NCBI RefSeq assembly: GCF_008710285.1
Contig: NZ_VYQF01000001.1
Span: forward strand, 620,001-684,000
DNA: 64,000 bases
Direction: 5' to 3'
DNA from: Ginsengibacter hankyongi
GTDB lineage: Bacteria; Bacteroidota; Bacteroidia; Chitinophagales; Chitinophagaceae
In this document: piece after piece, positions 54,567 to 63,133 of the stretch
Layout: each line of letters starts with the position of its first letter
Numbering within the stretch: the stretch's first letter is position 1
Translations under genes and position numbers: made by a program
The notes under the pieces: model-generated
The model's input: the letters and a program-made list of their open reading frames with translations, nothing else
Database searches by the model: none
Told to the model about the DNA's origin: nothing

Positions 54567-56624
54567 ATGAAACAAAAACAAATTATGAAAAGTTCAAAAT
54601 ACATCACGCTGGGTTTCATACTCGTATTTGCATTAGCTTCCTGTAAAAAGTGGCTGGATGTCAATACCGACCCGGATAATCCAAACAATCAAAGCGTACC
54701 GGTTCAAAACAAGTTACCCTGGATCCAAAATGAGTGGAAGGAACCAGCAGGAGTTACCAATATGCGTACTTCATGCATATCGGGAGTTATTTATGCTATT
54801 GCAGCTACTCAAAATACGCTGAGTACAACATGGCAATGCTCTAGTGGCAATTCAACGACACCATACCAGGCATTTTTTGTGGGAGTATCTTCCAATATAA
54901 CGGACTTGTATAATACCGCTCAGAAACAGGGTGCCTATCATTATATGGCTGCGGCTGATGTATTACACGCCCTGGGATATATGGAAATGCTTGATGTGTA
55001 TGGTGAAATGCCTTACACGCAGGCAGGGACAGGAATTCCAAGTCCCGTTCCTGATGACGGTAAAACTATTTTTAACGGGTGCATGGACCACCTCAATGAG
55101 GCTATTGCTCTATTTAGTAAAACACAGGAGGCGGGCGCTCCATCCTTGTCTGCCGGAGATATATGGAATAACGGTGATGTAGATAAATGGTTAAAGCTAT
55201 GCTGGGGATTAAAAGCCCGGTATATGCTCAAACTGTCAAAAAAAGCTGACTTGTTTAACCCGGATTCTATATTATACTGTTTGTCCAAAGGGCCACAATC
55301 TAATGCAGACAATGTAGTAGAACAAAATTTTAATAATAGCAACACAACCGATTTTTTAGAGGGAGATCCTGTTTCGGGCAATGGAAATTATGATTTCGCC
55401 GGTTATGGCAGCAACCAACGCATTGCCGAATACTATTACAATCTCCTCACTAATATCCGGGGGGCTGGAGTGGTTGATCCCAGGATGCCGAAAATTATAC
55501 CTGCTTCTATGGATAGTGTTACACTTGACGCCGGCACTGGTAAGGTATCAACTTATAAATGGTTACGTTCAATAGGTGTTAATTCTTACAACACAACAGA
55601 TCAACACCCGTCTCCGTTAGGCTTCCCCAACCGTTTATTAAAAGGTGGGGCTACTTCTATCGCAACAGTCAGTTATGCTGCAACGAATACTAATGTAACA
55701 TATGCTATTCCCGATGGAACCGACCGTGCCAATTTTATTGCTGCACAGGATGCGGCAGGGCGGCCTTATACGACCAGCGGAAATAATGTAACAGTAACTT
55801 ATAAGGCGGGATCTATCTACATACCGAGTACGGATTACCGACGGTCAGGAGATACTGTTTATGTAAATTTGCGCAGCAATTCACTTGCCACAACAGGTGT
55901 AGCTCAGCCTTCAAATGATGTAACCTGGTATCCAAACTTAGCCGATTATAATGCCGGCGTTGTCGCTTCCACTGGCTCCTTCCAAATTCGTCCTGTTTCT
56001 GACATGGAGATCCTGATGTATCATGAAATGTGCTTTATTAAAGCTGAAGTGTATATGAGAAAGGGCGATGCAGCCAATGCCTATGCTGCATACAAGGCAG
56101 GTATCCAGGCTGACTTAGATTATATGCAGTCCAAGCTTAACCAATGGAAAGGCAGCTATGACAAAACTTCTTCCGGTATCCCTAATCCGGACATGGGGCC
56201 CATGGATCAGACAGCTATTGATACTTATATGACGAGTAATGCAGTTGCCCAGGATGTCGGTTCTTTGACAATGTCAGACATTATGCTGCAAAAGTATATT
56301 GCTATGGGTTTCAATATCGAAAACTGGAACGATATGCGCCGGTTTGATTTTAGCGCAGGGGACATTGGAAACTTTGGTGTTGTGTATCCGGGGTATGGCA
56401 GAGGACCTTTGTTTACAGGTCAAGCCCAGTTAACGGGTGGTAGCCCCACCGATCCAAGGTATTGGATACGACGCTTCGCACTACCTCCAACTTATGAAAT
56501 ACAATACAATTTTATTCATACAACAGCTTTAAATGCCCATGCCACTGATCCAAATATATGGAGTATGCCGGTTTGGTGGGATTGTGCAACAGACGATCAA
56601 TATTATGGCTATCTCAAACAATAG
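54567..56624 (+). CDS. SusD/RagB-family nutrient-binding lipoprotein (SusD-like_2 type)
   Basis: A 685-residue surface lipoprotein with lipobox LASCKKWLD. The start LDVNTDPDNPNNQSVP is the hallmark of the SusD-like_2 branch. A second ATG at 54585 (MKSSKYITLG) is an equally good start, and it gives a more usual signal peptide. TPR-like helices are present (YNTAQKQGAYHYMAAADVL and on). It is longer than the usual 480-560 residues, with a low-complexity middle around 350-470 (GNNVTVTYKAGSIYIPSTDY) that may be a ligand-specific insert. It forms the lid of the SusC barrel. Confidence 0.93.
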   Translation: MKQKQIMKSSKYITLGFILVFALASCKKWLDVNTDPDNPNNQSVPVQNKLPWIQNEWKEPAGVTNMRTSCISGVIYAIAATQNTLSTTWQCSSGNSTTPYQAFFVGVSSNITDLYNTAQKQGAYHYMAAADVLHALGYMEMLDVYGEMPYTQAGTGIPSPVPDDGKTIFNGCMDHLNEAIALFSKTQEAGAPSLSAGDIWNNGDVDKWLKLCWGLKARYMLKLSKKADLFNPDSILYCLSKGPQSNADNVVEQNFNNSNTTDFLEGDPVSGNGNYDFAGYGSNQRIAEYYYNLLTNIRGAGVVDPRMPKIIPASMDSVTLDAGTGKVSTYKWLRSIGVNSYNTTDQHPSPLGFPNRLLKGGATSIATVSYAATNTNVTYAIPDGTDRANFIAAQDAAGRPYTTSGNNVTVTYKAGSIYIPSTDYRRSGDTVYVNLRSNSLATTGVAQPSNDVTWYPNLADYNAGVVASTGSFQIRPVSDMEILMYHEMCFIKAEVYMRKGDAANAYAAYKAGIQADLDYMQSKLNQWKGSYDKTSSGIPNPDMGPMDQTAIDTYMTSNAVAQDVGSLTMSDIMLQKYIAMGFNIENWNDMRRFDFSAGDIGNFGVVYPGYGRGPLFTGQAQLTGGSPTDPRYWIRRFALPPTYEIQYNFIHTTALNAHATDPNIWSMPVWWDCATDDQYYGYLKQ

Positions 56625-56720
56625 CGAGGCGATTTATTCCGGGTATAGTCTGCTAGCAAAGACTATCTCACTTTAATTCGGAAATAGAAATAACTTTATT
56701 TGTTCAAAAGAACATAGATA

Positions 56721-56750
56721 ATACGGGTAAAATTTACCCGTATTTTTTTT
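56721..56750 (+). terminator. Strong rho-independent terminator after susC/susD
   Basis: ATACGGGTAAA and TTTACCCGTAT form a perfect 11-bp stem around a single A, with eight T bases at the end. It lies about 97 bases after the SusD stop codon. The stem is symmetric and also AT-flanked on the other side, so it may stop converging transcription too. Confidence 0.9.
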
Positions 56751-56811
56751 GCTTTCTCACTTTAAAAACTTGCTTAAAAGCCTTGAAATGCTTTACTCGG
56801 CAAAAAAGTAG

Positions 56812-56991
56812 AATAACATAATTTATGTATCATTTAATCAACGAGATCTCGTGCCAAATGAACCTAACTGTAACATTTTATGGAAACACAAAATTTCAAA
56901 TGCCCTTATAACTAATATAATGCCTTTGGATAAAAATAAAGTGATTGCTACCACAATGCATGGAAAGATTGTTGTCTTGAATATAAAATAA
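56812..56991 (+). pseudogene. Gene remnant: C-terminal fragment, start-less
   Basis: The frame is open for 59 codons between two stops with no upstream ATG that would make a sensible start. The translation ends NALITNIMPLDKNKVIATTM followed by HGKIVVLNIK and a stop. The pattern (ITNIMPLD-x-N-K-V-I-A-T-T-x-H-G-K-I-V-V-L-N) looks like the last blade of a beta-propeller protein. I take it as the 3' end of a lost gene next to the SusC/SusD operon. The rest of the 392-bp gap holds only the terminator. Confidence 0.45.
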
Positions 56992-57016
56992 TGACGCGGT
57001 TATAGCTGCTGGGACT

Positions 57017-58426
57017 TTACATACTATGTCCAAAAAATAAATACGCTAAAAATATCGACGTAACGATCCCCACAAGGTCAGCAAGCAACATCGCGCCAAT
57101 GGAGTACCGCGTGTTTTTTATAGAAACGGCGCCATAATAAACGGCAACAATATAAAAGGTGGTATCCGAAGTTCCCTGTAAGATAGAAGACAATCTTGCA
57201 GCAAAGGAATCGGGGCCGTGCGTTGTCATCGCATCAATCATCATGCCTCTTGCGGCGCTTCCGCTTAAGGGTTTTATTAAGGCAGTAGGCAAGCCATCCA
57301 CAAACCGCGTGTCGGTGCCTAACGCTGAAAAAAGATGACGCATCGCGTTAATAATTACATCAAACGTTCCACTGGTCCTTAATAAACTGATGGCTACCAG
57401 CATCCCTACCAGGTACGGGATTATTTTAATGGCTACTTCAAAACCTCCTTTGGCACCTTCTACAAAGGCGCTGAAAATGTCGATGTTTTTATATAACGCA
57501 CCCAATATTATCAGGAAAAATATAAACAGGATAATGCCGTTGCTCAACACGCCGGAGAAAGTCTGGACGCCCGTGAAGCTCAATTCTTTTAAATAAATGA
57601 TCATTAAAGAAATGACTGCAGAAATACCTAACACCCATAAAAGAATAACGGGTTGAAAAATATTGATCTTTTGCTTAAACGATACGATGAGCATTGCTGC
57701 AATGGTTGCAGCAAAAGTTGCAATCATACACGGAATAAAAATTTCCGTTGGGTTAGAACTATTTAAAGAAGCCCTTATTGCAATGATGCTCACCGGGATT
57801 AAAGTAAGCCCGGATGCATGTAAGCACAGGAACATAATTTGTGCATTGGATGCGGTGTCTTTATTGGGATTGATCTCCTGCAAACTTTCCATGGCCTTAA
57901 TGCCAAACGGAGTTGCGGCATTATCAAGCCCCAGTAAGTTGGCAGAAAAATTCATAACCATGTGACCCATTGCCGGATGATTCTTTGGTAGCTCAGGAAA
58001 TAGTTTAGAGAAGAACGGACCTATTATTTTTGATAAAAGTCTTATGCCCCCTGCCCTTTCTGCGATGCTCATAAAGCCCATGAACAACGCCATAATGCCA
58101 ATAAGATTGATGGCAATATCAACAGCCGCTTTTGCAGTGGCAATAATTCCATCTCCGCTTTGTTGCCGGTAAGAGACGTAACTGCCGTTAGATGTTTTTG
58201 CATACATATAACTGCCGCCGTTATACGTTTTGCCGCTTTGTATTGCATGTAATATAGTTGCAGGCATCGCAGTAGTATCCACTGGCCTTGTATAAGAAGT
58301 ATCCCCGGTCTTGCCAACCACCATCCTGCTAAATATATCTGTATTATCTTTAATAAAAACGCATTGAATAATTGCTGCCAATACAGCAATTATTATAAAC
58401 GCCGCCCATATTCTGCTTAATGCCAT
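57017..58426 (-). CDS. Nucleoside-recognition membrane protein, SpmA-SpmB fusion
   Basis: A 469-residue inner-membrane protein. The N-terminal half carries the SpmA-like gate domain with NHPAMGHMVMNFSANLLGLD. The C-terminal half is SpmB-like with TRFVDGLPTALIKPLSGSAA. In Bacillus the two are separate spore-maturation genes, while Bacteroidota, which do not make spores, often carry the fused form. The function outside spores is unknown, and transport of a small molecule is the usual guess. The gene is convergent with the SusC/SusD unit. Confidence 0.9.
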   Translation of the reverse strand: MALSRIWAAFIIIAVLAAIIQCVFIKDNTDIFSRMVVGKTGDTSYTRPVDTTAMPATILHAIQSGKTYNGGSYMYAKTSNGSYVSYRQQSGDGIIATAKAAVDIAINLIGIMALFMGFMSIAERAGGIRLLSKIIGPFFSKLFPELPKNHPAMGHMVMNFSANLLGLDNAATPFGIKAMESLQEINPNKDTASNAQIMFLCLHASGLTLIPVSIIAIRASLNSSNPTEIFIPCMIATFAATIAAMLIVSFKQKINIFQPVILLWVLGISAVISLMIIYLKELSFTGVQTFSGVLSNGIILFIFFLIILGALYKNIDIFSAFVEGAKGGFEVAIKIIPYLVGMLVAISLLRTSGTFDVIINAMRHLFSALGTDTRFVDGLPTALIKPLSGSAARGMMIDAMTTHGPDSFAARLSSILQGTSDTTFYIVAVYYGAVSIKNTRYSIGAMLLADLVGIVTSIFLAYLFFGHSM

Positions 58427-58449
58427 AAATTGATTTGTAAGAAACTAAG

Positions 58450-58500
58450 ATAGGAAATGATAATTGATAATAGACAATTGAAAATTGATAATTGTTTGAT
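58450..58500. repeat. TGATAATTGATAA-type AT-rich repeat
   Basis: Several overlapping copies of GATAATTGATAAT and AATTGATAATT fill this 51-base stretch between the SpmAB and YfhO genes. It resembles the short AT-rich intergenic repeats of Bacteroidota and no gene is seen. Confidence 0.4.
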
Positions 58501-58585
58501 CAATAACTTCCTTCCTGATTAACTACTGTCACGGATTCACGACGACAACTCCCGGGCATTTTTTCAACAAGCGCCTTAAACTTTA

Positions 58586-58617
58586 TTTGAACCCTTTGGT
58601 ATAAAACTTTTACTTTG
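58586..58617 (+). promoter_or_regulatory. Candidate -33/-7 promoter of the YfhO gene
   Basis: TTTG (58586-58589) and TACTTTG (58611-58617), with 21 bases between, resemble the Bacteroidota promoter TTTG-N19-TAnnTTTG, with one base missing from the -7 part. It is 22 bases before the ATG. Confidence 0.4.
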
Positions 58618-58639
58618 CTTTTTAAATGAAAATAAGTTC

Positions 58640-61174
58640 ATGAAGAATTTCGATTTCAAAAAATTATTGCCCCATGTAATTGCAATTGTTATTTTTTTAA
58701 TTGTTGCTGTTATTTATTGCAAACCTGCATTACAAGGCAAAGTAGTTGCGCAACAGGATATACAGGGATGGCGGGGCATGAGCCAGCAATCCGTAGAGTT
58801 TCATGATAAGTATGGGTACTACCCGTTGTGGACGAACAGTATGTACAGTGGCATGCCAGCTTACCAAATATTTTTGGACGCACGTACTCATATACTGGTT
58901 GGATACCTCGGAAATGTAATAACACTTGGATTACCTAAGCCCATTAGTTTTTTCTTCCTGGCTTGCATTTGTTTTTACCTGTTATGTATTGTTGCCGGTA
59001 TCAATCCATGGTTAAGTATTATGGGCGGTTTGGCTTACGCGTATTCAACATTCGACCCGATAATAGTTACGGTTGGCCACGATACACAAATGATTTCAAT
59101 TGGATATATGCCTGCGGTATTGGCCGGGTTGCTATTGCTTTTTCAAAAAAAATACTGGGCAGGTTTTGCTGTCACTGCGCTGTTTGCCGCTCTATTAATC
59201 GGCCAGAACCATGTTCAGATGGTGTATTACACCCTAATCATTGCCGCGGCAATGTATGTAGCATTCATTATTAAAAGTTATAAAGAAAAACAATTATCCG
59301 TTGCCGTTAGAAGCGGCGTTTTGGCATTAGTTGCTGGAGTATTGGGACTTACATGCAGCGCTGTAACTATGCTGCCAACTGCGGAATATGCCAAAGAAAG
59401 CACAAGAGGCGGCAGATCAGAACTTACGCATGATAGCGCAAACAAAACAAAGGGCGGCCTTGATAAAGAAGAAGCCTTCAGGTGGAGTTATGGATTTGGG
59501 GAAACGTTCACTTTTATTGTCCCCGATTTGTATGGAGGCGGAAGCCGTAACAAGCAAATGAGTTCTTCATCAAAATTTGTTGATAAACTTACCCAGGCAG
59601 GCGAGCAGGAAGACAGGGCCATTCAATATGCGGATTACAGTTCCTATTGGGGTGAGCAACCATCAACCGCAGGGCCGGTTTACCTTGGCGCAATCATTTG
59701 CTTCCTTTTCATATTTGGATTATTCTATGTAAAAAGCTGGTATAAGTGGTGGATTGTTGCGGCATCAGCTATTGCAATTTTATTGGCCTGGGGCGCTAAT
59801 TTAAAAGGGATAAATTATTTCCTTTTCGACCACCTTCCTTTATACAACAAATTCAGGGCGGTAACCATGTCATTGGTTATTCCTCAATTGTGTTTCCCGT
59901 TCCTGGGTGTTCTTGCAATAAACAAATTAATTGACGAAACTGACTGGAGTGTTGCCTGGAAAAAATTACGGGTAAGCGTTTACGTTACCGGCGCCATTTT
60001 ACTGCTCCTGGCAGGATTTTATTTTACGGCAGATTTTAGCGGCGGTAATGATAAATCTCTCAAAGAGAATTTTAAGCAGGGCATGCTACAACAGGTGCCG
60101 CCCGGACAACAAGCGCCGCCGCAATTACAGCAACAGGCAGAATCATTCAGTTCGGAACTTATAAATGCGTTACGCAGCGACAGGAAAGACCTGATGGGTT
60201 CAGATCTTTTGAAAAATATCTTATTGATTGGCATTGCTGTAGTTTTAATAGGATTATTTATAAAAAGAAAAATAAAGCCCGCTATTCTAATGGCAGGACT
60301 CATCGTTCTTTCATCTTTTGATTTGCTGAGCGTGGCAAGCCGGTATTTAAACGCCGACACTTTTGTAGATGATAGTGATTTTGAAGCTGCGTTTATACCT
60401 ACAGAAGCAGACCAGCAAATTTTGAAAGATCCCGACCATGCTAATTTCCGCGTATTTGACCAAACAGCAGCCAGCCCGCTGTACAGCGATTCCAGGACTT
60501 CTTATCATCATAATTCTATTGGCGGTTATCACCCTGCGATGCTGGGATTGTATGCAGACATCATCGATAACCAGCTAAGCAAAGGGAATATGCAGGTTTT
60601 TGATATGTTGAATACAAAATATTTTATCGTTCAAAATCCTCAAACGGGAAAACCTACTGCACAACTGAACCCGGGTGCGTTTGGAAATGCATGGCTGGTG
60701 AAAGGAATAAAGTATGTTCCTAACGCAGATGCAGAAATGGAGGCACTGGACAGCACCAATTTAAAAGATACGGCTGTTGTTGACAAAAGATATATGCCGC
60801 AGGTTAAGCAGCCACCGGTTGCTGATTCTTCTGCATTTATCAAACTCAAACAAAATCTCAATGACAAAATTGATTATACATTTCATAGCACAACGCCACA
60901 ATTTGCCGTATTAAGTGAAGTGTATTACCCGCTTGGATGGAATGCTTTTATTGATGGTAAGAAAGCAGACTATGTAAAAACAGATTATGTTTTGCGTGGC
61001 ATGTATGTGCCGGCCGGCGACCACGAGATTGAATTTCGCTTCGAACCGCAATCATATTATACCGGCAGAACGATAACAATTATAGCAAACATACTGGTGT
61101 TCCTTTCATTAATTGCTGCCATTGTTTATTTAGCAATCGGGAAAAGAAAGAAGCCCGATGCGCATTTATTATAA
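58640..61174 (+). CDS. YfhO-family membrane protein
   Basis: An 844-residue membrane protein with about a dozen helices, the first at about 10-30, and a large soluble C-terminal part (about 560-800) before the last helix. The family part YYPLGWNAFIDGKKAD, followed by YVPAGDHEIEFRF, closes it. YfhO of Bacillus is needed to glycosylate teichoic acid, presumably using a lipid-linked sugar, and Bacteroidota forms are thought to be GT-C-like transferases. Its neighbours encode glycosyltransferase and nucleotide-sugar functions, which fits a surface glycan role. Confidence 0.85.
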   Translation: MKNFDFKKLLPHVIAIVIFLIVAVIYCKPALQGKVVAQQDIQGWRGMSQQSVEFHDKYGYYPLWTNSMYSGMPAYQIFLDARTHILVGYLGNVITLGLPKPISFFFLACICFYLLCIVAGINPWLSIMGGLAYAYSTFDPIIVTVGHDTQMISIGYMPAVLAGLLLLFQKKYWAGFAVTALFAALLIGQNHVQMVYYTLIIAAAMYVAFIIKSYKEKQLSVAVRSGVLALVAGVLGLTCSAVTMLPTAEYAKESTRGGRSELTHDSANKTKGGLDKEEAFRWSYGFGETFTFIVPDLYGGGSRNKQMSSSSKFVDKLTQAGEQEDRAIQYADYSSYWGEQPSTAGPVYLGAIICFLFIFGLFYVKSWYKWWIVAASAIAILLAWGANLKGINYFLFDHLPLYNKFRAVTMSLVIPQLCFPFLGVLAINKLIDETDWSVAWKKLRVSVYVTGAILLLLAGFYFTADFSGGNDKSLKENFKQGMLQQVPPGQQAPPQLQQQAESFSSELINALRSDRKDLMGSDLLKNILLIGIAVVLIGLFIKRKIKPAILMAGLIVLSSFDLLSVASRYLNADTFVDDSDFEAAFIPTEADQQILKDPDHANFRVFDQTAASPLYSDSRTSYHHNSIGGYHPAMLGLYADIIDNQLSKGNMQVFDMLNTKYFIVQNPQTGKPTAQLNPGAFGNAWLVKGIKYVPNADAEMEALDSTNLKDTAVVDKRYMPQVKQPPVADSSAFIKLKQNLNDKIDYTFHSTTPQFAVLSEVYYPLGWNAFIDGKKADYVKTDYVLRGMYVPAGDHEIEFRFEPQSYYTGRTITIIANILVFLSLIAAIVYLAIGKRKKPDAHLL

Positions 61175-61239
61175 AGTTGACGCATACATTCATTCGTGAA
61201 ATTCGCGTTTTATATTTCGTGCAATAAAAAGTAATACTT

Positions 61240-61932
61240 ATGGTTATCGGGAATGGAATGATCGCAAATAGTTTTGCTTCTTATAAGAATAATGAAGACA
61301 TTATTATTTTCGCTTCAGGCGTTTCCAATTCAAAAGATACTGTTGAAGAAAATTACCAAAGAGAGTTCCTGTTATTGAAACAAACCATGCAGGACTACCC
61401 GGAAAAAATACTCGTTTACTTCAGTACCTGCAGTATCCAGGATGTTGATCTTGCCTCCTCGCCTTATGTCACTCACAAAAAAAATATGGAGGAATACATT
61501 ACACAAAATGCTGCAAAGTATTACCTGTTCAGAATTTCAAATCTTGCCGGTGTATCTAATAACCCTTATACGCTGCTCAATTATTTTATCTTCAACATAC
61601 TAAAGGATCAGCCGTTGACAGTTTGGAAAAATGCTTTCAGGAATATAATAGGGGTAGACGATATGTATGCAATCGTTAATTATTTTTTACAGGAAAAAGA
61701 AAATATTAATACTACCATTAATATTGCCAATCCTCAAAATTACCCGGTTCCCTATATTATTAAAACCATTGAAACGCATCTTAATAAAAAAGCAATCATT
61801 AATGAAGTTGAAAGAGGGGATAATTACTTTATAGACATTACAACTATTGAATCCCTGTTTACATCATTACATATTCAGTTTAATGATAACTATCTTGCTT
61901 CATTATTAAAAAAATATTATCATTCAAGGTGA
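61240..61932 (+). CDS. Short NAD-dependent epimerase/dehydratase-like protein
   Basis: A 230-residue protein of the extended SDR type. VIGNGMIANSF near the N-terminus is a Rossmann G-x-G-x-x-A motif. YFSTCSIQDVDLASSPYVTHKK supplies a serine and a Y-x-x-x-K (YVTHK). It is shorter than the ~300-residue family, so part of the substrate domain is reduced. Its stop overlaps the start of the glycosyltransferase gene (GTGA), so they are coupled. The substrate is probably a nucleotide sugar. Confidence 0.75.
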   Translation: MVIGNGMIANSFASYKNNEDIIIFASGVSNSKDTVEENYQREFLLLKQTMQDYPEKILVYFSTCSIQDVDLASSPYVTHKKNMEEYITQNAAKYYLFRISNLAGVSNNPYTLLNYFIFNILKDQPLTVWKNAFRNIIGVDDMYAIVNYFLQEKENINTTINIANPQNYPVPYIIKTIETHLNKKAIINEVERGDNYFIDITTIESLFTSLHIQFNDNYLASLLKKYYHSR

Positions 61933-63107
61933 CCTACAAAACAGCGATCATAAAACGGAATATAGAAGCTGTGATTATTTTTCCTTTTGTATGGTTAGGA
62001 AAAATATGCGCCCCTTTGTTTTCTTTAAAAACGCATCACCAGGTTTTTATTTTCTCTCCATCGGCTGATATCGGCGGATCAGTAAAAGTTAACTATGATT
62101 TATGCGGCTGCTTTGCAGATAAATCCCCATTGGTAATTTTTTCAAAGAAACCAAAGAACAACGAGTTCCTGGACCAGTTTAAAGTTCAAGGCGTTCGTAC
62201 CGTTGATCTCCACCGTTATGTTGATAATAAATGGTATCATTTTGTAAATCTTTTTTACCGCGGCGTTATAGCCTCGTTGATCAATAAGGTCGAAAACCCG
62301 GTAGTAATTGGTGGCGAAAGCTTATACTTCTATAAAGTATTGCCTCATGTAAAAAAAAATGCGGTACGTGCTGATATCTGTCACCTCAATACGTGGTTTA
62401 ACTATACGCAACAATTTATTAAAGATCTTGATGTAAGAATTTTCAGCACTGCCAAACTTAAAAGAGATGCAGAAGCTTTATATAAAAAAAACAACTTGCC
62501 GTTACCGTTATATTCCCGCTTACATTTTATAGATAATAAGGTTAATATTCCAGAACGTTTTCAAAATACTAATTCCACTTTATCGGTTGTTTTCGTTGGC
62601 CGGGGCGCACCACAAAAAAGAATTCATATCATTGCCGCTATCGCAAAGAAGTTTTCTGAAATGAAAACCAATATTCATTTTTCGTTTGTCGGGGATGTGG
62701 AAAAAATCATTAATCCTGCTGACTATCCGTATGCCACTTTTTACGGCAACATTAAGGGCGCTGATAAGATGGAGGAAATTTACCGCAACGCTGATGTCTT
62801 GTTGCTCACCTCCGCCTATGAGGGGCTTCCTATTGCGGTTATGGAAATGATGGCGCATGGAAAAGTTGTTGTATCCACTGCCGTTGACGGTATTCCTGAT
62901 TACATTACGAATGGAGAAAATGGTTTCCTGTTAAACAATAGTCCTGATGAAGGTAAAATCATTGCCGAAGGGATTGCTGTTCTGCAACACCTGGCTGATA
63001 ACAAAATTGTATTGGAGCAGGTAGGTAATAAAAGCAGGCGCTATGCAGAAGAGCATTTTAGCGGAAAAACATTTTGCGAAAAATACAGGAATTTATTAAT
63101 CAAATAA
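61929..63107 (+). CDS. Glycosyltransferase family 4
   Basis: A 392-residue GT-B enzyme. The second domain begins VVFVGRGAPQKRIHIIAAIA, and the E-x7-E signature is in TSAYEGLPIAVMEMMAHG, followed by VSTAVDGIPDYITNGENGFL. The start is a GTG overlapping the previous stop. N-terminal IFSPSADIGGSVKVNYDL fits the acceptor domain. It would transfer a sugar from a nucleotide donor to a growing surface polysaccharide. It is the last gene of the YfhO-led plus-strand set and converges on a GDP-fucose synthase gene. Confidence 0.88.
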   Translation: MTYKTAIIKRNIEAVIIFPFVWLGKICAPLFSLKTHHQVFIFSPSADIGGSVKVNYDLCGCFADKSPLVIFSKKPKNNEFLDQFKVQGVRTVDLHRYVDNKWYHFVNLFYRGVIASLINKVENPVVIGGESLYFYKVLPHVKKNAVRADICHLNTWFNYTQQFIKDLDVRIFSTAKLKRDAEALYKKNNLPLPLYSRLHFIDNKVNIPERFQNTNSTLSVVFVGRGAPQKRIHIIAAIAKKFSEMKTNIHFSFVGDVEKIINPADYPYATFYGNIKGADKMEEIYRNADVLLLTSAYEGLPIAVMEMMAHGKVVVSTAVDGIPDYITNGENGFLLNNSPDEGKIIAEGIAVLQHLADNKIVLEQVGNKSRRYAEEHFSGKTFCEKYRNLLIK

Positions 63108-63133
63108 TTAGTTTCCGGCGAAACCGATAATTA

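Noticed and set aside
50430-56624. FecI/FecR-type anti-sigma control of the SusC/SusD pair
   Set aside because: No sigma or anti-sigma gene is present, and the SusC protein lacks the extra N-terminal signalling domain. A DeoR-type regulator sits upstream instead.
58427-58639. Small RNA or CRISPR-like array in the AT-rich repeats
   Set aside because: The repeats are overlapping, irregular and without unique spacers.
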